Of a stretch of DNA of 64,000 bases, positions 18,866 through 28,561 are shown piece after piece; within the stretch, counting starts at the first letter, position 1; every line of letters begins with the position of its first letter. The translations under genes and the position numbers were made by a program. This stretch comes from Neobacillus niacini. Lineage in GTDB: Bacteria; Bacillota; Bacilli; Bacillales; Cytobacillaceae. The stretch covers positions 124,001 through 188,000 of the forward strand of contig NZ_JAMBOB010000005.1 in NCBI RefSeq assembly GCF_023715415.1, written 5' to 3'. A model generated the notes under the pieces. The model was not told the origin of the DNA. It ran no database searches and worked only from the letters and a program-made list of their open reading frames with translations.

Positions 18866-19897
18866 ATGAAGGCGAGAATTGCGATTAATGGTTTTGGGAG
18901 AATTGGAAGGATGGTTTTTAGAAAAGCGATCCTTGAAAATACGATTGATATTATTGCTATAAATGCGAGCTATCCAGCAGAAACTTTAGCTCATTTAGTA
19001 AAATATGATACGGTTCATGGACCATTTCAAGGGGATATCATAGCGTTAGATGAAGAGCTAATCGTAAATGGAAAAAGAGTGAAGCTATTAAATAATCGGA
19101 ATCCTGAGCAGCTTCCATGGAAAGAGTTAAATATCGATGTGGTTATTGAAGCGACTGGAAAATTTAACTCACGAGACAAGGCAAGTCTACACCTTGATGC
19201 AGGGGCAAAAAAGGTAATAATTACTGCACCGGGCAAGGACGAGGATATTACGATTGTGATGGGAGTTAACGAAGATAAGCTAGATATTACTCAACATGAT
19301 GTAATTTCCAATGCATCCTGCACTACAAACTGTCTGGCACCTGTTGCAAAAGTGCTGGATGAAAAGTTTGGAATTGAAAATGGTTTAATGACAACGATTC
19401 ATTCGTATACAAATGACCAACGGAACATCGATAATCCACATAAGGATTTACGAAGAGCTAGAGCGTGTGGACAATCTATCATCCCAACTACGACTGGGGC
19501 TGCTAAAGCTTTATCCTTGGTACTGCCGCAGTTAAAGGGGAAACTGCATGGAATGTCACTTCGGGTACCAACACCAAACGTTTCTTTAGTAGATTTAGTA
19601 GTCGATTTGAAACAAGATGTTACCGTAGATGATATCAATCAGGCATTTGTGGAAGCTAAAAATGGTCCATTAAAGGGCATCGTAGATTTTACAATGGAAC
19701 CGCTTGTATCCGTTGATTTCAATACAAATCCATACTCCGCAATTATTGATGGATTATCAACAATGGTAATGGGTACGAGGAAAGTGAAAGTGCTGGCTTG
19801 GTATGATAACGAATGGGGTTATTCCTCCCGCGTTGTCGATCTTACCTTATATGTCGCACACCTAATGGCGAATTCAAATTCAGTGAAAGTCGGATAA
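18866..19897 (+). CDS. gapB: glyceraldehyde-3-phosphate dehydrogenase, gluconeogenic type
   Basis: 343 residues. NAD(P)-binding GFGRIGR is at 10-15 and the catalytic Cys152 in SNASCTTNC. After the second beta strand the cofactor loop reads AINASYPAE instead of the VNDLTD of GapA. The loss of that Asp is the known mark of the NADP-preferring, gluconeogenic GapB. The frame stays open up to 18680, but that extension crosses the repeats and CcpN boxes; GGAAGGGG precedes the ATG at 18866. Neighbours coaE and speD match B. subtilis gapB. Expected regulation: repression by CcpN on sugars. Confidence 0.96.
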   Translation: MKARIAINGFGRIGRMVFRKAILENTIDIIAINASYPAETLAHLVKYDTVHGPFQGDIIALDEELIVNGKRVKLLNNRNPEQLPWKELNIDVVIEATGKFNSRDKASLHLDAGAKKVIITAPGKDEDITIVMGVNEDKLDITQHDVISNASCTTNCLAPVAKVLDEKFGIENGLMTTIHSYTNDQRNIDNPHKDLRRARACGQSIIPTTTGAAKALSLVLPQLKGKLHGMSLRVPTPNVSLVDLVVDLKQDVTVDDINQAFVEAKNGPLKGIVDFTMEPLVSVDFNTNPYSAIIDGLSTMVMGTRKVKVLAWYDNEWGYSSRVVDLTLYVAHLMANSNSVKVG

Positions 19898-19899
19898 AA

Positions 19900-19932
19900 A
19901 AAAACTGCTGTCAAATGACAGCAGTTTTTTGT
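19900..19932 (+). terminator. terminator after gapB
   Basis: AAAACTGCTGTC pairs with GACAGCAGTTTT around AAAT, with A and T tracts. Confidence 0.93.
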
Positions 19933-20087
19933 AGCTTTTTCAAATAATCTTGCATAATATAGTTTGAAATTTCGTTTTTTTCTGAGGAGATAAGCCCTTT
20001 AAACAGTATTACTAAAAAGTTGTGAAAAAATTTAGATTGATAGGTTGCAAAAAAAATATAAACTTAGTATACTAGTCATCGTGAACT

Positions 20088-20221
20088 TCTTGAAATTAGG
20101 TAGCTGTTGATTACTTAAAGGGTTAGGACCTCTCTGGACTAACTTTCCCCCGTGGTAATTACTTTGATACCGTCAATATAAGGATTTCAAGAATGAAGCG
20201 AAAATGTTTAGAGGGGGAAAA
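20088..20221 (+). promoter_or_regulatory. possible structured leader of speD
   Basis: The region before speD contains GTTAG/CTAAC arms around 20125-20145, a C-run and repeated GATTACT/TAATTACT strings, suggesting base-paired RNA. No known riboswitch class could be assigned by eye. The rest of 19933-20227 shows no gene. Confidence 0.25.
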
Positions 20222-20227
20222 ATGAAT

Positions 20228-20602
20228 ATGGAAACAATGGGTCGTCACGTTATCTCTGAATTATGGGGATGCGATTTTGAAAAATTGAATGATATGAATT
20301 TTATTGAACAAACTTTTGTTGAAGCAGCTCTTAAATCTGGTGCGGAAATCCGTGAAGTAGCATTTCATAAATTTGCACCACAAGGCGTAAGCGGTGTTGT
20401 TATTATTTCTGAATCTCACTTAACGATTCACAGCTTTCCTGAGCACGGATATGCAAGTATTGATGTGTACACATGCGGTGATTTAAATCCAAATGTTGCA
20501 GCGGATTATATTGCAGAGGCATTGAATGCACAAACACGTGAAAATATTGAAATTCCACGTGGTATGGGTCCTGTTCACGTAAAACAGGCAAAAGCTCTTT
20601 AA
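20228..20602 (+). CDS. speD: S-adenosylmethionine decarboxylase proenzyme
   Basis: 124 residues. It makes decarboxylated SAM for spermidine synthesis. It is the short class found in Bacillus: self-cleavage before Ser63 (SESHLTIHS) leaves a pyruvoyl cofactor, with His68 and Cys83 in the active site. Two in-frame ATGs lie behind GAGGGGG: 20222 with 4-nt spacing and 20228 with 10-nt spacing. The second gives [10 protein letters not shown], the B. subtilis N-terminus, and I prefer it. Between terminators, so probably monocistronic. Confidence 0.96.
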   Translation: METMGRHVISELWGCDFEKLNDMNFIEQTFVEAALKSGAEIREVAFHKFAPQGVSGVVIISESHLTIHSFPEHGYASIDVYTCGDLNPNVAADYIAEALNAQTRENIEIPRGMGPVHVKQAKAL

Positions 20603-20622
20603 TTTTATAAAATAAAAACAGC

Positions 20623-20658
20623 TAGAGGTGTATTTATAGTACACCTCTTTTTATTTTT
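20623..20658 (+). terminator. terminator after speD
   Basis: AGAGGTGTA pairs with TACACCTCT, then TTTTATTTTTTT. Confidence 0.92.
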
Positions 20659-20708
20659 TTCCGAAAGTATTGTAAACTAAGAGAAAAGAATATTTATTGG
20701 AGGGTACC

Positions 20709-21107
20709 ATGTCAGTCATTCGCAATTTCTTTATACGTTTTAGCAAACAAATCGAAACATCCGATCATCACAAAGATAGCTCACTAAACACTCATTATTA
20801 TAAAGCTTCATTTAATCAGATGTTCAATTCTGTTGAAGAGTTATTTAGGCAGGATGCAGATTGTAAAATTGTTACGGTTTCCAAGGATCATGGTGAGATA
20901 GCTGTCGAAATCAATAAACCGATACCTTGTTTTCTTATCGTCACGGTTGTATCTGTTAGGGGCATGGAAACAGCGGTTGATTTTAATATTTCTTCCGAAA
21001 AGTTTTCACCGATTGGACTGTATCCAATTTTAAGAAAAAGGCTCATTTCTTATTACGAGAAAATGAACAAATTACATACTCTTGTTAGAATCGGAAAAAG
21101 CTCATAA
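20709..21107 (+). CDS. uncharacterised cytosolic protein between speD and nrdR
   Basis: 132 residues, no signal peptide or membrane helix. I do not recognise the family with certainty. A basic N-terminus (VIRNFFIRF) leads into alternating hydrophobic strands from about 55 to 105, the kind of beta-rich layout seen in small DUF1499-like proteins, but no diagnostic motif was found. The ATG at 20709 lies behind GGAGGG; an in-frame TTG at 20697 overlaps that site. It has its own upstream terminator and sits before nrdR, a position in which I recall unnamed 'cytosolic protein' genes in the B. cereus group. Confidence 0.75.
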   Translation: MSVIRNFFIRFSKQIETSDHHKDSSLNTHYYKASFNQMFNSVEELFRQDADCKIVTVSKDHGEIAVEINKPIPCFLIVTVVSVRGMETAVDFNISSEKFSPIGLYPILRKRLISYYEKMNKLHTLVRIGKSS

Positions 21108-21191
21108 TACTTCTTGTGTTACCGTTTTCTTTCTAATAAGATAATTAGTAGATAATATACTTATGTAGTGATTGATTTGGGAGTTGATCAA

Positions 21192-21653
21192 ATGAAGTGC
21201 CCTTCATGTCAAAATTATGGTACACGTGTGCTTGATTCCCGGCCGGTAGATGAGGGTCGTGCAACTCGAAGAAGGCGTGAGTGTGAGGAATGCGGATATC
21301 GGTTTACGACATTCGAGAAGATTGAGGAAATTCCACTTATTGTCGTTAAAAAGGAAGGTACAAGGGAAGAATTCAGCCGTGACAAAATTTTACGCGGCTT
21401 AATTAAAGCTTGTGAAAAACGTCCCGTTGCCCTAAAAGAATTAGAGGACATTACCCAAGGGGTAGAAAAGGAACTGCGCAGTCAAGGAATATCAGAAATA
21501 AAAAGTGAATTGATAGGTGAAATGGTCATGGATAGGCTCGCACATGTGGATGAAGTGGCATATGTGCGCTTTGCTTCCGTTTACCGTCAATTTAAGGATA
21601 TAAACGTTTTTATTCAGGAATTAAAGGAATTGATAAACAAGGAGAAATCCTAA
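21192..21653 (+). CDS. nrdR: transcriptional repressor NrdR
   Basis: 153 residues, the standard length. NrdR senses ATP/dATP and represses ribonucleotide reductase genes. The N-terminal zinc ribbon uses Cys3, Cys6, Cys31 and Cys34 with the basic stretch RATRRRRE between. An ATP-cone domain covers about 49-139. The ATG at 21192 gives the invariant MKCPxC start; the frame's GTG at 21168 has no support. In B. subtilis the gene (ytcG) lies directly before dnaB, as here, and dnaB follows after 52 bp. Confidence 0.97.
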   Translation: MKCPSCQNYGTRVLDSRPVDEGRATRRRRECEECGYRFTTFEKIEEIPLIVVKKEGTREEFSRDKILRGLIKACEKRPVALKELEDITQGVEKELRSQGISEIKSELIGEMVMDRLAHVDEVAYVRFASVYRQFKDINVFIQELKELINKEKS

Positions 21654-21705
21654 GGAGCTAAAGAGGTCTTTGGCTCTTTATTACTTTTATTAAAGGGTGA
21701 ATGAA

Positions 21706-23094
21706 ATGGCGCAGCATTGGCAGGAATTGATTCCGATTGACCGTTATCTCGTTACGTCAAGTGGATTGCTGCATGAATATGATCGCAAAGTGTTGACTTT
21801 TTTGTATCAGCCCTTAATCGGCTCAACATGTGTAAGCTTATATATGACACTCTGGGCTGAGCTAGAAGAAAATAGACTGTGGTCTGAATCCTCCACCCAT
21901 CATTTATTAATGAATTTGTTAAGTGTCAATTTAAAGGATATATACGAAGCAAGGTTGAACCTTGAGGGGATTGGCTTATTAAAAACCTATGTGAAAAGTG
22001 ATGAGAGTGGACGATCGTTTATTTATGAACTTCATCCACCATTAAATCCAGAGCAATTTTTCCTTGATGGAATGCTAAATATATATTTATATCGTAAAAT
22101 TGGGAAAAACCATTTTTCTAGGTTAAAACGTTTTTTTAGTGATAAGCAAAAGCCGTTGGAAGAGGACTATGTAGAGGTGACAAGAGCGTTTCAGGATGTG
22201 TTTGCTTCGGCAACTCCTGGCAGTCTTCAATATATGCAGGAGCATTCTGAGGAATTAGAGGCAGAACCTAAGCAAGAATTTATCGGCAGACAGGATCAAA
22301 AGCCCATTCAAATTGATACTAGCTCCTTTGACTTTGAAATGTTACTGGCGGGTCTAAATGAATCACTGGTTCCTCAGAAATCACTTACCAAAAAGGTAAA
22401 AGAGGTTATTAGTAACCTTGCATTTCTATATGGAATCAGCCCGATCGAAATGAAAAACTTTATATTAGGGGCCATTAATGAAAAGGATGAAATTGATGTC
22501 GAGGACCTTAGAAAAGGGGCACGAGATTGGTATCAATTTGAGAATTATGATCAACTTCCAAGCTTGATAAATAGAACCCAGCCGGCTGTTCACCAGGTAC
22601 AAGTTACGGAACCGAAAACCCAGGAGGAAAGATTAATTCGATATTATGAAACCACACCACCGATTGTTATATTTAAAGAACTCTCGGGAGGAGTGGAGCC
22701 TTCCGTTTCAAATTTAAAAGTTTTAGAGGAAGTTATGATTAAATATAAGCTGAACCCTGGTGTTGTAAATGTATTAATTGAGGTTGCTCTTAAAAAGACA
22801 GACATGAAATTTACAAAGAACTTTGTTGAATCGATTGCAAGCCATTGGGCGCGGCTTAAAATAAAGACGGTTAAAGAAGCGATGGAAGCTGCATTAAAAG
22901 AAGAGCGTAACTTCAAAGACAGTAAAAAGCCAGGAAAAACGACGAAACAAAAACCTATTCGGACAGAAGTTTTACCTGATTGGTTTGATGATAAAGGTAA
23001 AGAAAGTGGAAAAGAGCCTGTGAAAGAAAATAACACAGAGCTTGAAGCGAGAAAACGTGCCATTGAAGAAAAGCTTAAAGCCTTTCGTAAATAG
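21706..23094 (+). CDS. dnaB: replication initiation and membrane attachment protein DnaB
   Basis: 462 residues, co-loader of the replicative helicase in Firmicutes. It acts after DnaA and DnaD and is unrelated to the E. coli DnaB helicase. The winged-helix N-terminal domain (about 1-120) has the family stretch YQPLIGSTCVSLYMTLW at about 35-51. The C-terminal DnaB/DnaD domain (about 300-400) ends near YKLNPGVVNVLI and SHWARLKIKTV, followed by a charged tail. The start is the ATG at 21706 behind AAAGGG; a GTG at 21697 overlaps the ribosome-binding site. It is adjacent to dnaI, with which it works. Confidence 0.95.
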   Translation: MAQHWQELIPIDRYLVTSSGLLHEYDRKVLTFLYQPLIGSTCVSLYMTLWAELEENRLWSESSTHHLLMNLLSVNLKDIYEARLNLEGIGLLKTYVKSDESGRSFIYELHPPLNPEQFFLDGMLNIYLYRKIGKNHFSRLKRFFSDKQKPLEEDYVEVTRAFQDVFASATPGSLQYMQEHSEELEAEPKQEFIGRQDQKPIQIDTSSFDFEMLLAGLNESLVPQKSLTKKVKEVISNLAFLYGISPIEMKNFILGAINEKDEIDVEDLRKGARDWYQFENYDQLPSLINRTQPAVHQVQVTEPKTQEERLIRYYETTPPIVIFKELSGGVEPSVSNLKVLEEVMIKYKLNPGVVNVLIEVALKKTDMKFTKNFVESIASHWARLKIKTVKEAMEAALKEERNFKDSKKPGKTTKQKPIRTEVLPDWFDDKGKESGKEPVKENNTELEARKRAIEEKLKAFRK

Positions 23095-23106
23095 GGGTGA
23101 GCGTAA

Positions 23107-24036
23107 ATGGAAAAGATTAATCGAACACTGAAGCGTCTAGCCTCAAATGAAGGCTTTCAGAAGCGCTATGAAGAGCAGAGGAAACAGGTACTCAATCACC
23201 CTGATATTCAAGCTTTTTTAGCAGAGCACCAAAATGAAATCAACCAGGCGACGATTGAAAAAAGCATGAGTAAGCTTTATGAGTATACGCAGCAAAGTAA
23301 AGAATGTAATCGCTGCGAGAGTCTAGATGGCTGTATTAATTTCATGAAAGGGTATCATCCAGACCTGGTACTGGTACGAAACTCTATTGATGTAGTTTAT
23401 AAGCGCTGCCCGCGAAAAGTGATGGCAGATGAACACAAGAAGAATCAAAAGCTTATTAAAAGTCTGCATGTTCCAAAAGACATATTGGAAGCAACGTTTG
23501 AGGACTTCGAAGGTGACGAAGGCCGCTTAGATGCAGGCGATAAGGCAGCTACCTTCTTGATGAATTACGAGGCTGGTCTAAAGCCAAAGGGATTATATCT
23601 CTATGGGAAGTTTGGAGTGGGGAAGTCCTATTTGTTAGGAGCAATAGCCAACGAGCTTGCTAAGAAGCAAATTTCTTCGATGATTGTTTATGTGCCAGAG
23701 CTGCTGCGCGAGATGAAAAGTGCAATTGGTGATAATACCTTAAATGAGAAAATTGAAGCTCTGAAGAAAGAATCAATCCTAATGCTCGATGACATTGGGG
23801 CTGAAGCCGTTTCTAGCTGGACAAGGGATGAAGTGTTAGGTCCTATCCTTCAATTCAGGATGCTTGAGAAGCTGCCAACTTTTTTCACCTCTAATTTTGA
23901 CTTTCAAGGACTTGAGCACCATTTAACCTACAGTCAACGTGGTGAAGAAGAAAAAATGAAAGCACGCAGAATCATGGAAAGAATTCGAAGTTTAAGTGAA
24001 CCAGTGCTGGTTGAAGGACAAAATCGGCGCGATTAG
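23107..24036 (+). CDS. dnaI: primosomal protein DnaI, helicase loader ATPase
   Basis: 309 residues. It loads the replicative helicase DnaC at the origin and at restart forks. The N-terminal zinc-binding helicase-interaction domain holds Cys67, Cys70, His84 and Cys101 (with an extra Cys76). The C-terminal AAA+ domain has Walker A GKFGVGKS at 167-174 and Walker B LMLDDIGAE near 225. It starts 12 bp after dnaB behind AGGGGTGAG, and both genes share the terminator that follows. Confidence 0.97.
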   Translation: MEKINRTLKRLASNEGFQKRYEEQRKQVLNHPDIQAFLAEHQNEINQATIEKSMSKLYEYTQQSKECNRCESLDGCINFMKGYHPDLVLVRNSIDVVYKRCPRKVMADEHKKNQKLIKSLHVPKDILEATFEDFEGDEGRLDAGDKAATFLMNYEAGLKPKGLYLYGKFGVGKSYLLGAIANELAKKQISSMIVYVPELLREMKSAIGDNTLNEKIEALKKESILMLDDIGAEAVSSWTRDEVLGPILQFRMLEKLPTFFTSNFDFQGLEHHLTYSQRGEEEKMKARRIMERIRSLSEPVLVEGQNRRD

Positions 24037-24047
24037 CTAATAATTTT

Positions 24048-24090
24048 CAAGGATTACCGAGATAGTTTCGGTAATCCTTTTATTTTTTTT
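24048..24090 (+). terminator. terminator of dnaB-dnaI
   Basis: AAGGATTACCGA pairs with TCGGTAATCCTT, then a T-rich tract. Confidence 0.92.
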
Positions 24091-24186
24091 CACAATATAG
24101 GTGTATCTCTGATGTCTTAACTTCTATTTTGGCCAAGTCCCCCATATAAATAGTAAACAAGAGTATGTGTGAGAGGGGGGATTTGG

Positions 24187-25059
24187 TTGGCCGAAATCAT
24201 CTTCCGAAGCAAGATGGATGCGAAGAGATTTTATGATCACTTGCTGAAGTGTTTACGAGGTAATCCAAGTAATCAAGATATTCTTCTTTTAGAAGATCGA
24301 TATATAGTTAAGGTTTTAGACAGAAAGGTAAATATTGAGAAGGTTAAACAAGCATTTTATGAATTTATCGTAAAAATAAAGCGTGATGATTGGTTTAGAG
24401 CTATTTTACAAGATCAATATTTTTTCGAGGATCCTGAGGAACAGCAGCACATCATGGAGATTATTTACTCTGTTCTTGAAGGCCAGCGGGAAGACCTGTC
24501 TGTTTTAATTAGGGAAAATGGGGAAGAACCAAACATTAAAGAAGTAGTTGAGGAAATCTTTCAGGGGGATGTCTCCTTTTCATTTGAATCCTTCCTTAAA
24601 TTTCGATTGCGTCCTTATTTAAGAGCATTAGAGAGTTACGTAGAAATATCCATCGACGAATATAAAATGGAGCAGGAATATCAGATGTTTATCCAAACAT
24701 TAAGGGATTTCTTAACAGGACGTGAGCCGAAAATGGACACGCTGCATCTTCTTTTTGATGAGGAAATTACCTTCTTTGATGAGAAATTTGAAGAGATAAA
24801 AAGAGGAGAGTTGGTGAGAATGATAGACCGGAAGCTTTTATTTAATCATCCAGTCTATGTAGATTCTGCATCAATTGCACCTTTATTATCGATTGCTCCT
24901 AAAAGCATACTTCTCTACACGAAAAATCCAGAGGAACCGCTTGTTAGGACCATCAAAAACATTTTTGAAGAAAGAGTTTTAGTAAAATCCTATAAGGGTT
25001 TGCGTCATACAAAGGAATGGATTCAGCAGGAAAACACCCCAAATGAAAATGGAGCTTGA
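24187..25059 (+). CDS. ytxC: sporulation protein YtxC
   Basis: 290 residues, soluble, rich in charged and aromatic residues. It matches the YtxC family of sporulating Bacillaceae; the molecular role is unknown. The frame opens at a GTG (24169), but AGAGGGGGGA immediately after it is the ribosome-binding site, so the TTG at 24187 is the likely start, giving MAEIIFRSKM. In B. subtilis ytxC lies between dnaI/ytxB and thrS. Here ytxB is missing from this spot, and a TVP38-type protein appears after ysdA instead. Confidence 0.85.
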   Translation: MAEIIFRSKMDAKRFYDHLLKCLRGNPSNQDILLLEDRYIVKVLDRKVNIEKVKQAFYEFIVKIKRDDWFRAILQDQYFFEDPEEQQHIMEIIYSVLEGQREDLSVLIRENGEEPNIKEVVEEIFQGDVSFSFESFLKFRLRPYLRALESYVEISIDEYKMEQEYQMFIQTLRDFLTGREPKMDTLHLLFDEEITFFDEKFEEIKRGELVRMIDRKLLFNHPVYVDSASIAPLLSIAPKSILLYTKNPEEPLVRTIKNIFEERVLVKSYKGLRHTKEWIQQENTPNENGA

Positions 25060-25089
25060 AAAAATTTGTAAAATTGTGTGTTTGCTGTA

Positions 25090-25118
25090 TTGATTTTTCA
25101 AAAATTAATCATTATAAT
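25090..25118 (+). promoter_or_regulatory. sigma-A promoter of the thrS leader
   Basis: TTGATT at 25090-25095, 17 bp, TATAAT at 25113-25118, just upstream of the T-box. Confidence 0.75.
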
Positions 25119-25144
25119 AACCTACATAGTAAAATATGCAGCAA

Positions 25145-25412
25145 AAAGTAATGATAAGGACAACAGTATTTATTCACGGTTACCAGAGAGGGAGGACATG
25201 GCTGAAAGTCTCCTAGCACGGATTGAATGCTTACCACCTTTAAACTTCAGCGGTGAACGCTTCTTGGGAAGTGAGTAATCGTCTGACGGGAAACAGCCCG
25301 TTACCCTGTCCTAAAGTCATTTTTAAAGATTTTTTTGAAAATGAAAAATTGGGTGGAACCACGTGTTTATTAAACTCGTCCCTTTTCGAGGGACGGGTTT
25401 TTTTATTTTTTA
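25145..25412 (+). ncRNA. T-box riboswitch, threonine specific, upstream of thrS
   Basis: Stem I landmarks (GAGAGGGAGG, GCTGAAAGTC) are followed by the T-box sequence GGGTGGAACCACG at 25351-25363. A terminator ACTCGTCCC/GGGACGGGT with a T tract ends near 25406. The likely specifier is ACC at 25233-25235 followed by A, a threonine codon matching the gene controlled. Uncharged tRNA-Thr binding would favour the antiterminator. Confidence 0.93.
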
Positions 25413-25454
25413 GAGCGTTTTTATAGGACGCTACATTCAAAAGGAGGAATTACC

Positions 25455-27392
25455 ATGTCAGACGTTGTTAAGATTTCGTTTCCAGATGGAGCAGTGAAGG
25501 AGTTCCCTCGTGGAACAACAACGGAAGATATTGCTGCTTCCATCAGCCCGGGCCTTAGGAAAAAAGCAATTGCCGGGAAATGGAATGGTCAATTATTCGA
25601 TCTTCGCCGTCCAATCAATGAAGACGGTTCAATAGAAATCGTTGTACCTGAATCAAAGGATGCTTTAGAAATTTTGCGTCATAGTACTGCCCACTTAATG
25701 GCACAGGCGATTAAAAGGCTGTATGGAAAAGAAGTAAATCTTGGAGTAGGACCAGTAATTGAAGGCGGATTTTATTATGATATCGACCTTGAAGAATCAA
25801 TTACTCCTGAAGACCTTCCGAATATTGAAAAAGAAATGGCCAAAATCGTTAACGAAAATATTGATATCGTTCGTAAAGAAGTAAGTCGTGCAGAAGCAGT
25901 TCAACATTTTAAAGCAGAGGGTGACCCCTACAAGCTTGAACTAATTGAAGCAATTCCTGATGATGAGACAGTGACAATTTATGAGCAGGGTGATTTCGCT
26001 GACCTTTGCCGTGGTGTTCATGTTCCTTCAACTGGAAAAATAAAAGAGTTTAAATTATTGAGTATTGCTGGTGCTTACTGGCGCGGAGACAGCAAGAATA
26101 AAATGTTGCAGCGTATTTACGGAACAGCTTTCTTTAAGAAAGAAGATTTGAAAGAGCATCTTCGCTTATTAGAAGAAGCGAAAGAGCGGGATCACCGTAA
26201 AATTGGGAAAGAATTGAATCTCTTTACTAGCTCACAATTAGTTGGTCAAGGTTTGCCATTATGGCTTCCAAAAGGCGCAACAATCCGCCGGGTTGTTGAA
26301 AGATATATTGTTGATAAAGAGCAGCGTCTTGGCTATGACCATGTCTACACTCCAATCATGGGAAGCGTCGATTTATACAAAACTTCTGGTCACTGGGATC
26401 ATTACCAGGAGGATATGTTCCCGGTAATGGATATGGATAACGAGCAATTGGTTCTTCGTCCAATGAACTGCCCGCACCATATGATGGTGTACAAAAATGC
26501 AATCCACAGTTATCGTGAGCTTCCTATTCGAATTGCTGAGCTTGGGACAATGCACCGTTATGAAATGTCAGGAGCTTTATCAGGACTTCAGCGTGTTCGT
26601 GGGATGACTTTAAATGATGCGCATATCTTTGTTCGTCCGGACCAAATTAAGGATGAATTTAAACGAGTGGTTAACCTTGTTTTAGCTGTATACAAAGATT
26701 TCAACATTAATGATTATTCCTTCCGACTATCCTACCGTGATCCACAAGATACTGAAAAGTATTTCGATGATGATGCAATGTGGGAAAAAGCGCAAGGTAT
26801 GCTGAAGGAAGCAATGGATGACCTTGGTCTTGATTATTATGAAGCTGAAGGGGAAGCTGCTTTCTATGGCCCTAAACTTGACGTTCAAGTAAAAACAGCA
26901 TTAGGTAAAGAGGAAACACTTTCTACAGTTCAATTAGATTTCTTGCTTCCTGAACGATTTGATTTAACATATGTGGGTGAAGACGGCAAGCAGCACCGCC
27001 CAGTCGTTATCCACCGTGGAGTGGTATCAACAATGGAACGCTTTGTTGCCTTCTTAATCGAGGAATACAAAGGTGCATTCCCAACTTGGTTAGCTCCAGT
27101 TCAGGTTCAAGTAATTCCTGTTTCACCAGAAGCACACTTTGATTTTGCAAAGCAGGTACAGGAACAGCTTCAAAACGAAGGCTTCCGTGTGGAATTAGAT
27201 GCTCGAAATGAAAAAATCGGCTACAAAATCCGTGAAGCTCAAATGCAAAAAATTCCATATATGCTCGTAGTCGGCGACAAAGAGGTAGAAGAAAATGCCG
27301 TCAACGTCCGCAAATATGGCGAACAAAAATCAGCAACAGAGCCATTCGCACAATTCCTAGAGTCATTACTTGCAGAAGTGAAAAGAGGATAA
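25455..27392 (+). CDS. thrS: threonyl-tRNA synthetase
   Basis: 645 residues, class II synthetase. Domains in order: TGS (1-64), the second editing domain with HSTAHLMAQ near 77-85, the catalytic core with zinc ligand Cys339 in RPMNCPHH and class II motifs 2 and 3 ([19 protein letters not shown]), and the anticodon-binding domain (about 545-645). The ATG follows AAGGAGGAAT. Expression is controlled by the T-box just upstream. In B. subtilis this is the housekeeping ThrRS; a second gene, thrZ, is not in the window. Confidence 0.98.
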   Translation: MSDVVKISFPDGAVKEFPRGTTTEDIAASISPGLRKKAIAGKWNGQLFDLRRPINEDGSIEIVVPESKDALEILRHSTAHLMAQAIKRLYGKEVNLGVGPVIEGGFYYDIDLEESITPEDLPNIEKEMAKIVNENIDIVRKEVSRAEAVQHFKAEGDPYKLELIEAIPDDETVTIYEQGDFADLCRGVHVPSTGKIKEFKLLSIAGAYWRGDSKNKMLQRIYGTAFFKKEDLKEHLRLLEEAKERDHRKIGKELNLFTSSQLVGQGLPLWLPKGATIRRVVERYIVDKEQRLGYDHVYTPIMGSVDLYKTSGHWDHYQEDMFPVMDMDNEQLVLRPMNCPHHMMVYKNAIHSYRELPIRIAELGTMHRYEMSGALSGLQRVRGMTLNDAHIFVRPDQIKDEFKRVVNLVLAVYKDFNINDYSFRLSYRDPQDTEKYFDDDAMWEKAQGMLKEAMDDLGLDYYEAEGEAAFYGPKLDVQVKTALGKEETLSTVQLDFLLPERFDLTYVGEDGKQHRPVVIHRGVVSTMERFVAFLIEEYKGAFPTWLAPVQVQVIPVSPEAHFDFAKQVQEQLQNEGFRVELDARNEKIGYKIREAQMQKIPYMLVVGDKEVEENAVNVRKYGEQKSATEPFAQFLESLLAEVKRG

Positions 27393-27394
27393 GT

Positions 27395-27430
27395 GTTAAC
27401 AAGGGAGACTTTTCTCCCTTTGTTTTTTTT
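27395..27430 (+). terminator. terminator after thrS
   Basis: AACAAGGGAGA pairs with TCTCCCTTTGTT, then T residues. Confidence 0.9.
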
Positions 27431-27549
27431 GAAAAGAAAAAATTTCTATTGAATAATTTTTCGTTTCTTGGTAGAATAAATCTCGTTGTCATATGAAATG
27501 CATGTTTGACATCACGTCTTTGCTTATGTTATAGTAACTAAGGAAAATT

Positions 27550-27690
27550 GAATACTAGTTTTGGGAAAAGAAGAAGCACCCGCTTCTCACCTGATTGACG
27601 CAATTGGCAGTTGGCAGGTTTTACGTGAACTTTTTAGTTTATTACTTTTGTTTCGTAAAGTGTGGGTGTATTCATCCGCACTTTTTTATT
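27550..27690 (+). ncRNA. L20 leader of infC-rpmI-rplT
   Basis: The 5' region before infC has interrupted stem halves (AGAAGCACCCGCTTCT, GGCAGTTGGCAGG). It ends in a terminator-like hairpin AAAGTGTGGGTG/ATCCGCACTTTT with a T tract at 27657-27686, about 110 nt before infC. In B. subtilis ribosomal protein L20 binds this leader and promotes termination, autoregulating the operon. The rest of 27393-27796 contains no gene. Confidence 0.75.
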
Positions 27691-27796
27691 TGTTTAAACA
27701 AAGAATCTAAAGTTGTTCAGTACTTGCCGATGCAGCAAAAGTCAGATGCTCTTGACCCGGATGTTGTATTCGTGAAAACCTTGGAGGTGGCTAATT

Positions 27797-28312
27797 ATTA
27801 GCAAAGACATGTTGTTAAATGAGGGTATTCGCGCTCGTGAAGTTCGCCTAATTGATCAAAACGGCGAGCAATTAGGGATTAAAACCAAATTTGAAGCGTT
27901 GGAGATTGCTGGACGAGTGAATCTTGATTTGGTACTAGTTGCACCAAATGCGAAACCTCCGGTAGCCCGAATTATGGACTATGGCAAATTTAAATTCGAG
28001 AATCAGAAGAAAGAAAAAGAAGCTCGAAAGAATCAAAAGATTATCGTTACAAAAGAAGTTCGTCTCAGCCCAACAATTGATGAGCATGACTTTAATACAA
28101 AACTTCGCAATGCGATTAAGTTTTTGGAAAAAGGCGACAAGGTAAAAGCTTCAATCCGCTTCAAGGGCCGGGCGATTACCCATAAAGAAATCGGTCAACG
28201 TGTATTAGACCGTTTTGCTACAGAGTGTAAAGAAGTTGCAACAATCGAGTCACATCCAAAAATGGATGGACGAAGCATGTTCCTCGTTCTAGCACCTAAA
28301 ACTGAAAAGTAA
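27797..28312 (+). CDS. infC: translation initiation factor IF-3 with ATT start codon
   Basis: 171 residues. IF-3 binds the 30S subunit, blocks premature 50S joining and rejects non-standard start codons. No ATG, GTG or TTG gives the family N-terminus. The ATT at 27797, 6 nt after GGAGGTGG, gives (M)[18 protein letters not shown], identical in layout to other Bacillus IF-3. A rare AUU start allows IF-3 to limit its own translation. The N-domain runs to about 75, a lysine-rich linker ([11 protein letters not shown]) follows, then the C-domain with [11 protein letters not shown]. First gene of infC-rpmI-rplT. Confidence 0.95.
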   Translation: MSKDMLLNEGIRAREVRLIDQNGEQLGIKTKFEALEIAGRVNLDLVLVAPNAKPPVARIMDYGKFKFENQKKEKEARKNQKIIVTKEVRLSPTIDEHDFNTKLRNAIKFLEKGDKVKASIRFKGRAITHKEIGQRVLDRFATECKEVATIESHPKMDGRSMFLVLAPKTEK

Positions 28313-28329
28313 TAAGGAGGACTATCCCA

Positions 28330-28530
28330 ATGCCAAAAATGAAAACTCACCGTGGCGCTGCAAAGCGTTTCAAGAAGACTGGTTCTGGTAAACTGAAGCG
28401 TTCACACGCTTATACTAGCCACTTATTTGCAAATAAATCTACAAAAGCTAAGCGTAAGCTTCGCAAAGCGTCTCTTGTTTCTAAAGGCGATTTCAAGCGC
28501 ATCCGTTTCTTATTAACAAATCTTAAATAA
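28330..28530 (+). CDS. rpmI: 50S ribosomal protein L35
   Basis: 66 residues, highly basic, with the L35 signature [15 protein letters not shown] and the [11 protein letters not shown] segment. The ATG follows AAGGAGG, 17 bp after infC. Part of the infC-rpmI-rplT operon and so controlled by the L20 leader. Confidence 0.98.
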   Translation: MPKMKTHRGAAKRFKKTGSGKLKRSHAYTSHLFANKSTKAKRKLRKASLVSKGDFKRIRFLLTNLK

Positions 28531-28561
28531 TCGTTAACGATTGATATAGGAGGAAAAATTC

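Noticed and set aside
27595..27801. 68-codon frame over the infC leader
   Set aside because: It spans the L20 leader terminator and has no ribosome-binding site.
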